Positions 9,401 to 15,158 of a stretch of DNA of 33,623 nt are shown piece by piece. The DNA comes from Burkholderiales bacterium. Its GTDB lineage: Bacteria; Pseudomonadota; Gammaproteobacteria; Burkholderiales; SHXO01. The position numbers were made by a program, and so were the translations under genes. How positions within the stretch are numbered: the stretch's first letter is position 1; every line of letters begins with the position of its first letter. Under the pieces are notes generated by a model. The model had not been told where the DNA came from and did not search any database. It saw only the letters and a program-made list of their open reading frames with translations. Location: contig JADZGB010000013.1 in assembly GCA_020854105.1 (NCBI GenBank), positions 1 through 33,623 of the forward strand, given 5' to 3'.

Positions 9401-10129
9401 GCCGCACACCGCGTAGGGATCGCCCGCACCGTTGAGCAGCGGGAATTTGATCGCCATGTAGGTACACGGCTGGCCGTTGACGACGAGGGCTTCCTCGATC
9501 TCCTGTGCCGCGCGCAGCTGGAACACACGCCGGTCGTCCGCGCGCAGCTGTGCCGCGATATGTGGCGGAAACAGATCCACGTCGTGGGCGCCGTGCAGCT
9601 CCTCCTGCGTGCGACCGAACATCTCGCAGAAGCGGCGATTCACGAACAGATACTTGCCCTCCGGGTCCTTGATGAAGACCACTGCCGTGGTGTTCTCCAG
9701 CACCTGGCGCAGGCGTTCCTCGCTGTCGCTCAGGGCCTGCTCGGCCTCGCGCAGCGGGGAGATGTTGCGGATGCGGGCGACGATGCGCGGGGTGCCGTCC
9801 AGGCGCACGGCCTCGAACTGCACGATGCCCTCGAACGGGGCGCCGTCCGCCGCAAGCAGCTGCGACAGCATGCTCTGTGGAATGTCGGCCAGCGCCGCTC
9901 GCGCGGCCTGATGCATGGCGGCCACCGAGTCGATGCCGCCCAGCTGCGTGGCCGGCAGGAAATCCGCGGCGCACCGCGCCGGCATCGACCCGCGCGAGCA
10001 GCGGAACAGCAAGGCGGCCGCCTCGTTGCAATCTTCGAAGTTGAGATCGGGATCGAGTATGACGACCGCCTTGGACGTCGAGGCGATCAGATGCTCGTAC
10101 TCGGGGTCGTTTCGGCTGAACTGGCGCAT
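6476..10129 (-). CDS. Hybrid sensor histidine kinase with four PAS and two GAF domains and a receiver
   Basis: This is a 1217-residue cytoplasmic sensor with no membrane segment seen. Approximate order: PAS 8-122, PAS 132-250, GAF 258-407, PAS 418-530, GAF 540-690, PAS 701-812, HisKA with phospho-accepting H844 (GGIAHDFNN), HATPase with N958 (LCINARDAM), DTGAGV and GSGMGL boxes, and a C-terminal receiver with D1143 (VITDQTMPG) and K1193 (LPKPVD). The two GAF domains are clearly related (AALAVS..EGD, C.TVVG.EFR, L.GVIG) and each follows a PAS, suggesting duplication of a PAS-GAF unit. A CASC motif (C983, C986) interrupts the HATPase domain. Each PAS may sense a ligand, heme or redox state, but no residue decides which. 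The response regulator at 10457-11185 lies upstream on the same strand and may be its partner. Confidence 0.93.
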   Translation of the reverse strand: MRQFSRNDPEYEHLIASTSKAVVILDPDLNFEDCNEAAALLFRCSRGSMPARCAADFLPATQLGGIDSVAAMHQAARAALADIPQSMLSQLLAADGAPFEGIVQFEAVRLDGTPRIVARIRNISPLREAEQALSDSEERLRQVLENTTAVVFIKDPEGKYLFVNRRFCEMFGRTQEELHGAHDVDLFPPHIAAQLRADDRRVFQLRAAQEIEEALVVNGQPCTYMAIKFPLLNGAGDPYAVCGIATDITGRKRSEAALRSAALAVSTAEGDALFQELTRYLATTLGVECAFIARCSTPENDRVRTLSIYADGAFEPAMEYGLPGTVCGTVVGQEFRFIRDGVQRVYRDDPTFVHLDIQGYAAYPMSDSSSRPLGLIAIMSRHPLGDRGLIESMLKIFSARASAEIERQRSEEARRVSEASYQAIFEAAEDAIFVHDWDTGALVDVNPKACAVYGYSVDELMRLTVGDVSSNVHPYTQEEAIRLINQAKAGTPIRFEWHRRNRDGSLHWDEVCLKPVVIAGTRRVLGFSREITERKRAEDALRNAALAVSAVEGDRIYEDLARQLSVTLDLDLTFMAVFADEERTTLSALAFWCDGRPIQNWTYAVKNTPCETVVGNEFRAYAECVRKLFPGDLSWPFPAESYAAFPLFDRDGNPLGVIGTVDREPLRDVALIESVLKIFAARVVAELERGSAAEKLRTSDEQYRAIFAASVDGMVVMDADGIIVDANPAFLSMLRYSREQLAGARPGDVLSPDSPEVCNQLALTVMTGGPFHQECHARTADGELVDIEVRGAQMHYHGKPHLLAIVRDITARKRAEAERAQLEAQLRQAQKMEAIGHLTGGIAHDFNNILTSIMGYLVLATERQVDMGDAKLGKYLDQAQLSASRARDLIRQMLTFSRGQRGERKPTALPGLLKESVKLLRSTLPSTVTLRTILDEDAPAALIDGVQMDQVLMNLCINARDAMQGAGTIRLSLQLVENIEHDCASCRKRVRAGHMIELSVQDTGAGVAPEVLERMFDPFFTTKAVGQGSGMGLATVHGIVHEHGGHILVDTAANRGTTFRILLPPVAQAAAETSMPTIASGARHSRDRLSGRVLLVDDEPLVRQFMSELLSGWGLEVNAHENGIAAREAIEHEPDRYDLVITDQTMPGMTGLELACSLLELRPGLPVVLYTGYGDNLQSMDLERCGVQAVLPKPVDAAALRELVVRMLTPAAAAAAS

Positions 10130-10456
10130 GGCGATGGGGGAAGCGTTGAATGATCCCAGTCTATGCTTCGTTCGTACCCAGGTCAGCCCCGGTTACGCGC
10201 CTGAAACAATCGAAACTGCGGCGTTACACCGGGACCCAGCGAAACGGAAAGAGCGGAACGCAACCCCTGGATTCCGGCTTTCGCCGGAATGACGGGGTCT
10301 GGTGGGCTTTCGCCGGAATGACGGGATCTGGTGGGCTTTCGCTGGAATGTCGGGGTCCGTGGGCTTGCGCTGCAATGACGGGATCTCGTGGACTCGCGCC
10401 GCAATGACGAAGCTCTCATCAGCCCGTATCCGACTCTCCCCTAAAGGCGCGGAAGC
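10130..10456. other. Intergenic region between response regulator and hybrid kinase
   Basis: No gene is supported in these about 327 bases. Most of the region (10270-10412) is a tandem array of about 29-bp units derived from the dispersed repeat; the rest should hold the kinase promoter. The array would lie between the two genes if they were co-transcribed. Confidence 0.6.
10270..10412. repeat. Tandem array of five ~29-bp units derived from the dispersed repeat
   Basis: The core GGCTTTCGCCGGAATGACGG recurs with gaps of 28 or 29 bases (units begin near 10277, 10306, 10335, 10363 and 10392). The first two units are near-identical; the third changes to GCTGGAATGTCGG, the fourth and fifth to GCGCTGCAATGACGG and CGCGCCGCAATGACGA, so the array decays from left to right. 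The leftmost unit has the full CCTGGATTCCGGCTTTCGCC sequence of the dispersed element in reverse orientation. Units are contiguous, with no spacers. Confidence 0.8.
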
Positions 10457-11185
10457 CTAGGCCCGTCCTGCCACGAACATGTAGCCCGCGCCCCGGATCG
10501 TGCGAATCACCTGCGGGTGCTCGGCGTCGTCCTCGATCTTCTTGCGCAATCGCGCGATGCGGATGTCGATGCTGCGATCGAACGGCTCCCACTCGCGATT
10601 GCGGGTGAGCGTGAGCAGCCGGTCGCGCGAGAGCACCTGCTGAGGATGCTCGCTGAACACCTGCAGCAGATCGAATTCCATGCTGGTGATCGGGATCTCG
10701 CGTCCGTCGGCGGCGAACAGCTGGTGCGTGTCGAGGTCGAGGGCGCAGGTGCCCACCGGCACGCGCCGGCGCGGGCCGGCGGATGGCGCCGCGCCGTTGT
10801 TCTCGGGAGAGTGCGTCTGCAGACGGCGCAGGACGCTGCGCACGCGCGCGCGCAGCTCGCGCGGATCGAACGGCTTGGTCACGTAGTCGTCGGCACCGAC
10901 TTCCAGGCCGACCACGCGATCGACCACGTCGCCCGACCCGGTCACCATGATGATGCCGACATCGAAACGCGCGCGCAGCTGACGTGCGAGCGTTAGCCCG
11001 TCCTCGCCCGGCATGTTGATGTCGAGCAGCACCAGATCCGGCAGCGCCTTGGTCATGGCGCTACGCATCGCCTCGCCGGATTCGGCCTCGGTGACTTCGT
11101 AGCCGTGGGTGGAAAGATACTCGACGATCAGGCCACGAACGGCGGGATCGTCATCGACGACGAGAACGTGCTCGCTGGTAGGCAT
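10457..11185 (-). CDS. OmpR/PhoB-family response regulator
   Basis: This 242-residue two-component regulator has a receiver domain (about 5-120) with acidic pocket DDD at 11-13, phosphorylation site D55 (LVLLDINMPG), conserved threonine in MVTGSG and lysine in VTKPFDP, and a winged-helix DNA-binding domain (about 145-240: ITSMEFDLLQVF, RSIDIRIARLRKKIED, IRTIRGAGYMF). The start at 11185 (MPTSEHVLVVDDD) is preferred over an in-frame ATG at 11263, because a TATACT -10 box at 11234-11239 lies inside that longer frame; the ribosome-binding site is weak. It precedes the hybrid kinase on the same strand, so it may serve that kinase, although most hybrid kinases signal through a phosphotransfer protein. 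Its target genes cannot be read from the sequence. Confidence 0.9.
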   Translation of the reverse strand: MPTSEHVLVVDDDPAVRGLIVEYLSTHGYEVTEAESGEAMRSAMTKALPDLVLLDINMPGEDGLTLARQLRARFDVGIIMVTGSGDVVDRVVGLEVGADDYVTKPFDPRELRARVRSVLRRLQTHSPENNGAAPSAGPRRRVPVGTCALDLDTHQLFAADGREIPITSMEFDLLQVFSEHPQQVLSRDRLLTLTRNREWEPFDRSIDIRIARLRKKIEDDAEHPQVIRTIRGAGYMFVAGRA

Positions 11186-11233
11186 CGCATGCTGCCGGCC
11201 CGTGCTGCGCCGGCCCTCCGGGGGCAAGCGGAA

Positions 11234-11239
11234 AGTATA
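11234..11239 (-). promoter_or_regulatory. -10 box of the response regulator gene
   Basis: TATACT on the minus strand, 49 bases before the chosen ATG. The matching -35 position (11257-11262) reads TGCGGA, far from consensus, as in promoters that need an activator. The palindrome at 11278-11294 lies about 60 bases upstream of the predicted start. Confidence 0.45.
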
Positions 11240-11277
11240 GACCGCGCCAATGCTTTTCCGCACGCGCTGTTACACAC

Positions 11278-11294
11278 GGAAACAAACTGTTTCC
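11278..11294. promoter_or_regulatory. Palindromic operator candidate GGAAACA-AAC-TGTTTCC
   Basis: A perfect 7-bp inverted repeat around three bases lies between the divergent response regulator and small acidic protein genes. A direct repeat is also visible: GTTACA (11269-11274) and GAAACA (11279-11284), ten bases apart, the spacing used by OmpR-family dimers. It is centred near -59 of the regulator's predicted start, so autoregulation is an inference. Confidence 0.5.
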
Positions 11295-11382
11295 TGCATG
11301 ACAACGTGCCAATACACGCGCTGCGTAGCCTTGATCCCGTGTCGGACGACTTCCGTCTGCCGCAGGACGTAAGGAGGAGAAC

Positions 11383-11640
11383 ATGCATAGCCAGTTCAAT
11401 GAGGAGGATCCGCTGGGCGCCGAAGCAGGCGTATTCCTCGATCTCGATGACGTCGGCGCCGACCCAGAGGAATGGGGCAGCGAGCCCGGTGACCTGCTGG
11501 ATGCGGCGCAGCAGGAGGCCTGGGCTCGCCACGCTGCGCGTGCAGCCGGCTTCGCCACCGCCGGCGCGGACGGCGAGGACTTCGGTTCAAGCGCGCTGAC
11601 CGATGCCGTGCGCCGCGTGATGGACATGCGCTGGGACTGA
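11383..11640 (+). CDS. Small acidic protein of unknown function
   Basis: The protein has 85 residues and is strongly acidic in its N-terminal half (EEDPLGAE, DLDDVGADPEEWG). It has no signal peptide, membrane segment or recognised domain. The ATG at 11383 has an excellent ribosome-binding site (AAGGAGGAGAAC), which strongly supports translation. It ends about 40 bases before the MddA-like gene, in the same direction, so the two may be co-transcribed. The upstream gap holds a palindromic operator candidate shared with the divergent response regulator. No function is proposed. Confidence 0.75.
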   Translation: MHSQFNEEDPLGAEAGVFLDLDDVGADPEEWGSEPGDLLDAAQQEAWARHAARAAGFATAGADGEDFGSSALTDAVRRVMDMRWD

Positions 11641-11682
11641 TTCGCCCGGTCCCATCGATTCACTTCTGTCAAAGGAGTCGAT

Positions 11683-12444
11683 ATGAAATTTCTACAACGC
11701 GGCGCGATGTTCGCGTACGGCGTATTCGCCTATCTGGTCTTCCTGGGCACTGCCCTGTACGCCATCGGCTTCATCGGGGGATTCCTGGTTCCCACCACGC
11801 TCGACGGAAGTCCCCGCCTGCCGCTGTGGCAGGCACTGGCCATCGATACCCTGCTGCTCGGGTTGTTCGCCGTGCAGCACAGCGTGATGGCGCGTCCTGC
11901 CTTCAAGCGCTGGTGGACCCGCGTCGTGCCCGAACCGGTCGAGCGCAGCACCTACGTCCTGTTCTCGAGCGTCGCGCTCCTGCTCCTGTTCGCGTTCTGG
12001 CAGCCGATGGGCGGTGTGGTCTGGGACGTGCAGGGCATGGACGGGCGGGTCGCCCTGTACGCGCTGTACGCGTTCGGATGGGCGCTGGTGTTCGCCACCA
12101 CCTTCCTCATCAACCACTTCGACCTGTTCGGACTGCGGCAGGTATGGCTTCACCTGCGCGGGCAGCCATACACCCACCTGCGCTTCGTCACGCCCGGACC
12201 GTACCGGCTGGTGCGCCATCCGCTCTATGTCGGCTGGCTGTTCGCCTTCTGGGCCACGCCCACCATGACGGTTGCGCACCTGGTGTTCGCACTCGCCACT
12301 ACCGCCTACATCCTCATCGCCATCCAGTTCGAGGAGCGCGATCTGATCGCGGCGCACGGCGAGGACTACCGCTTGTATCGGGCACGCGTGCCGATGCTGG
12401 TGCCGCGCCTGTTCGCCCGGACGCGCGGCCGGGCGTCGGTGTAG
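11683..12444 (+). CDS. mddA: MddA-like methanethiol S-methyltransferase (membrane)
   Basis: This 253-residue integral membrane protein has about six hydrophobic segments. The FAVQHSVMARPAFKRWW motif, the VVPEPVERSTYVLFSS stretch, the QPMGGVVWDV stretch and the C-terminal PGPYRLVRHPLYVGWL with FEERDLIAAHGEDY are those of the isoprenylcysteine-methyltransferase/NnrU-like superfamily, and most closely of MddA, which methylates methanethiol to dimethyl sulfide with SAM. RHP (SAM/substrate region) and the EERDL acidic motif are intact. The ATG follows AAAGGAGTCGAT, a strong ribosome-binding site. Other members of the superfamily methylate other thiols or are uncharacterised, so the exact substrate is inferred. 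It may be co-transcribed with the small acidic gene upstream. Confidence 0.75.
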   Translation: MKFLQRGAMFAYGVFAYLVFLGTALYAIGFIGGFLVPTTLDGSPRLPLWQALAIDTLLLGLFAVQHSVMARPAFKRWWTRVVPEPVERSTYVLFSSVALLLLFAFWQPMGGVVWDVQGMDGRVALYALYAFGWALVFATTFLINHFDLFGLRQVWLHLRGQPYTHLRFVTPGPYRLVRHPLYVGWLFAFWATPTMTVAHLVFALATTAYILIAIQFEERDLIAAHGEDYRLYRARVPMLVPRLFARTRGRASV

Positions 12445-12492
12445 CGGGACGGTGCTTCATCTGTTTCCCCCTCTTGCGCCCGCTTCAGACTG

Positions 12493-12515
12493 GTTCCGGC
12501 GACAGCCGGGATCCG
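12493..12515 (+). repeat. Degenerate copy of the dispersed repeat
   Basis: TTCCGGCGACAGCCGGGATCC matches the core of the dispersed element with a changed loop (GACA instead of GAAA). It lies downstream of the MddA-like gene, about 130 bases from two better copies. Confidence 0.5.
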
Positions 12516-12624
12516 ATCAGGCGGGCGACTTTTTTGCGGAGGGCGGCACGTTGCTGTTGCGATGGATGGCAGTCTTGTCGTTCCCGCCAAGCCGACATTC
12601 GTGATTCAGACGAAGGCCAACGCT

Positions 12625-12684
12625 CGTCATTCCGGCGCAAGCCGACGAGGGGTCCGTCATTCCGGCGAAAGCCGGAATCCAGGG
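12625..12684 (+). repeat. Two adjacent copies of the dispersed repeat, 30 bp apart
   Basis: CGTCATTCCGGCG starts at 12625 and again at 12655. The second copy is the most complete in the window (TTCCGGC, GAAA, GCCGGAA hairpin followed by TCCAGGGG). It extends into the 3' end of the minus-strand phosphatase gene and supplies its last codons and stop. Confidence 0.8.
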
Positions 12685-13541
12685 GTTGAGCGAAGGGACT
12701 CCTGCGCAGTTTCGCTCTCGGCGATGTTCATCGCCGCAAGCACGCTGTCAGGCAGCGGCGCCAGCGCCTCCACTTCGTCGTCGGCATCGAATACGGGCGA
12801 GCGCGCGCTCGTCCACTGCACCAGTTCCATTCGCCCGTCCAGGTGCTCGACGATCGCGGTGCAACTGTCCACCCAGTCCCCGCAGTTGACGTAGGCCGTT
12901 CCGTTGACCTGCTTGATCGCAGCCGCGTGGATGTGTCCGCAGATCGCGCCATCGAGTCCGCGCTCCTTCACGCTGCGCGCGACTGATTCCTCGAAGTCGC
13001 AGATGAAATTCACTGCCTTCTTCACCTTGCGCTTGGCGTAACCCGCCGGCGACCAGTAGCCATTGATGCCGAACCGCCTGCGCAGTGCCGACAGGAGGAT
13101 GTTCGCCCGTACCAGGAACGCGTAGCCGTGATCCCCGAGGACCGCCAGCCATCTGTGGTACTTGGTCACGGCATCGAACTCGTCGCCATGCAGGACCAGA
13201 TAGCGGCGTCCGTCGGCGCCCGTGTGCTCGTAGTCGCGATGCAGCCGGATGCTTCCGAAGGTGCTGTCCACGTAGTCGCGCAGGGCCTCGTCGTGGTTGC
13301 CCGGCACGAGCACCACCTGCACGCCGGCGCGCGCGCGCTTGAGAACCTTCTGCACGACGGTGTTCATTGCTGCGGTCCAGTACACGCCACGCCGACCCAT
13401 GGCCCAGAAGTCGATGATGTCTCCGACCAGGAACAGGTACTCGCTCTCGTGCTCCCTGAGGAATGCCAGCAGCCGTTCGGCCTGGCAGGCTCGTGTGCCC
13501 AGGTGTATGTCGGAGAGGAAGATGCTGCGCACTCGTGTCAT
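12657..13541 (-). CDS. LpxH-like metallophosphoesterase (UDP-2,3-diacylglucosamine diphosphatase family)
   Basis: The calcineurin-like metal-binding motifs are complete: LSDIHLG (DxH), GDIIDFW (GDxxD), PGNHDE (GNHD), LHGDEFD and CGHIHAA (GHxH). In this family they split UDP-2,3-diacylglucosamine in lipid A synthesis, though this longer branch is also found as a second copy whose substrate is less certain. The protein has 294 residues. Its last ten residues, ending TPGFRLSPE, together with the stop codon are encoded by the dispersed repeat at 12655-12684, so the natural C-terminus has been replaced or extended; the core domain ends well before this. The gene diverges from a GT4 glycosyltransferase at 13654, a pairing seen in related bacteria and consistent with envelope glycolipid work. 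Confidence 0.85.
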   Translation of the reverse strand: MTRVRSIFLSDIHLGTRACQAERLLAFLREHESEYLFLVGDIIDFWAMGRRGVYWTAAMNTVVQKVLKRARAGVQVVLVPGNHDEALRDYVDSTFGSIRLHRDYEHTGADGRRYLVLHGDEFDAVTKYHRWLAVLGDHGYAFLVRANILLSALRRRFGINGYWSPAGYAKRKVKKAVNFICDFEESVARSVKERGLDGAICGHIHAAAIKQVNGTAYVNCGDWVDSCTAIVEHLDGRMELVQWTSARSPVFDADDEVEALAPLPDSVLAAMNIAESETAQESLRSTPGFRLSPE

Positions 13542-13653
13542 GCGCGCAGCGTACGGACGTGGGATTGCGCGCAGATGACAAAAGTGGCCATGTCATGTGC
13601 GTGTCGCACGACGGTCACGTCTGCGCAACCCTGGGCCGCCAGGATTCGCCGGC

Positions 13654-14694
13654 ATGAAGATCCTCATCGTCACCGATGCCTGGGAGCCCCAGGTGAACGG
13701 CGTGGTACGCACGCTGAAGTCCACGCGCCGAGAGCTCGAGGCGAGGGGGCACCAGGTGGATATCCTGACGCCCCTGGAATTCCGCACCCTGCCCTGTCCG
13801 ACCTACCCGGACATCCGGCTTTCACTGTTTCCGGGTGCCAAGCTGCGTCGCCGCATCCGCGACTTCGCGCCGGACGCGCTGCACATTGCCACCGAGGGGC
13901 CGCTGGGCCTCGCTGCCCGCGCGTACGCGATGCGCAGTGCAATGCCATTCACGAGCGCCTACCACACGCGCTTCCCGGAGTACGTGCGCGCGCGCTTTGG
14001 CATTCCGCTGTCGTGGACCTACGCGTTCCTGCGCTGGTTTCATGCGCCGTCCCGCGCGGTGATGGCGCCCACGCCGGTGGTGGTGAAGGACCTGCAGGCA
14101 TGGCGCTTCCGCAACGTGGTGCAGTGGACGCGCGGTGTGGACCTGGAAGTGTTCCGCTTCCGCCGCGTACAGCGGCTGAAGAGCGATCCGCCCGTCTTTC
14201 TGTACGTCGGTCGCGTCGCGGTCGAGAAGAACGTGGAGGCCTTCGTGGCGCTCGATCTCCCGGGCTCGAAGTGGGTGGTGGGGGACGGCCCCGCGCTGCC
14301 GAGGCTTCGCGCGAATCACCCGGAGGTGAACTATCTGGGGGTGCTGGAGCAGCGCGAACTGGCGGACGTGTATGCCTCGGCGGACGTGTTCGTCTTCCCT
14401 TCGCGGACCGACACCTTCGGCCTGGTGCTGCTCGAGGCCATGGCCTGCGGCCTGCCGGTGGCCGCCTATCCTGTCACCGGACCGCTCGATGTAGTGGGCG
14501 ATTCGGGCGGCGGCGTGCTGCACGAGGATCTGCGCACCGCCTGCCTGGAGGCGTTGAAGATCGAGCGCGCGGCAGCGCGCGCGGTCGCCGAGCGCTTCAG
14601 CTGGAGCCATGCCACGCAGCAGTTCGAGAGCTACCTGCAGCCATGCGGACGCGGGCCGCGCGGACCCGGATGGGAACCAGCCAAGGAAGCCTGA
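13654..14694 (+). CDS. GT4-family glycosyltransferase
   Basis: This 346-residue GT-B fold enzyme transfers a sugar from a nucleotide donor, probably to a lipid acceptor. The N-terminal acceptor domain starts MKILIVTDAWEPQVNGVVRT, as in mannosyl/glucosyltransferases of the PimB/SqdX type. The C-terminal donor domain holds the VGRVAVEKNVEAF strand, GDGPALPRL, and the catalytic FPSRTDTFGLVLLEAMACG motif with both conserved glutamates (E7E-type region). The start at 13654 is chosen because family alignment begins there; the in-frame ATG at 13597 adds 19 unconserved residues. It diverges from the LpxH-like phosphatase, with about 110 bases between them, so a shared regulatory region and role in envelope lipids are likely. 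Exact sugar and acceptor are unknown. Confidence 0.88.
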   Translation: MKILIVTDAWEPQVNGVVRTLKSTRRELEARGHQVDILTPLEFRTLPCPTYPDIRLSLFPGAKLRRRIRDFAPDALHIATEGPLGLAARAYAMRSAMPFTSAYHTRFPEYVRARFGIPLSWTYAFLRWFHAPSRAVMAPTPVVVKDLQAWRFRNVVQWTRGVDLEVFRFRRVQRLKSDPPVFLYVGRVAVEKNVEAFVALDLPGSKWVVGDGPALPRLRANHPEVNYLGVLEQRELADVYASADVFVFPSRTDTFGLVLLEAMACGLPVAAYPVTGPLDVVGDSGGGVLHEDLRTACLEALKIERAAARAVAERFSWSHATQQFESYLQPCGRGPRGPGWEPAKEA

Positions 14695-14727
14695 ATCGGC
14701 CCTCCAGCGCCGGCACGTAGCCGGTGT

Positions 14728-15006
14728 TCACGATTTCTCCTCGCGGCGCACCCGCTTCAGGAACAGAATCGCTGCCGCGGGGACATGGACCAGACCCAGG
14801 CCGCTCAGAAAGGCCAGGTACGAGTCGATGCGCGTCAGGGCGAACCGTGCACAGTAGTATCCGAAGGCGGCGCCGACCAGGAGCAGCACTGCGCGCGTGA
14901 TGAGCGCGTTCGCCGGCCGTGCAGTCTGCAGGGGGATGCGGTACTGCGCATAGGCGGCGATGCCGAGCAGGATCGCCGTGCCGACCGCGAGCGTGAGCGT
15001 GGTCAT
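14728..15006 (-). CDS. Small three-pass membrane protein, unknown
   Basis: The protein has 92 residues, nearly all hydrophobic: segments at about 3-22, 38-58 and 64-82, with a basic C-terminal tail (KRVRREEKS) probably in the cytoplasm. The start at 15006 (MTTLTLAVG) gives a clean first membrane segment; the longer in-frame start at 15081 would add a basic, cysteine-containing stretch unlike a membrane protein. Shine-Dalgarno is weak. No family is recognised. It lies convergent to the glycosyltransferase and divergent from the AsmA gene. Confidence 0.65.
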   Translation of the reverse strand: MTTLTLAVGTAILLGIAAYAQYRIPLQTARPANALITRAVLLLVGAAFGYYCARFALTRIDSYLAFLSGLGLVHVPAAAILFLKRVRREEKS

Positions 15007-15158
15007 CGATTTCGGCGAGCAAGCAGGATGCCGCGGACATCCAGAGCCGCGATGCCAGCGACACCGGTGGCGAGCGCGCATACTCTGTCCCGAGGCGAGG
15101 GATCAGGCGGGGCCACCGCGGTTCCTCGAGGAATTCGCCACTCCAGGAACGGATCAGA

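Noticed and set aside
10270-10412. CRISPR array
   Set aside because: The 29-bp units are contiguous with no unique spacers, decay steadily, and derive from a dispersed hairpin repeat; no cas genes are near.
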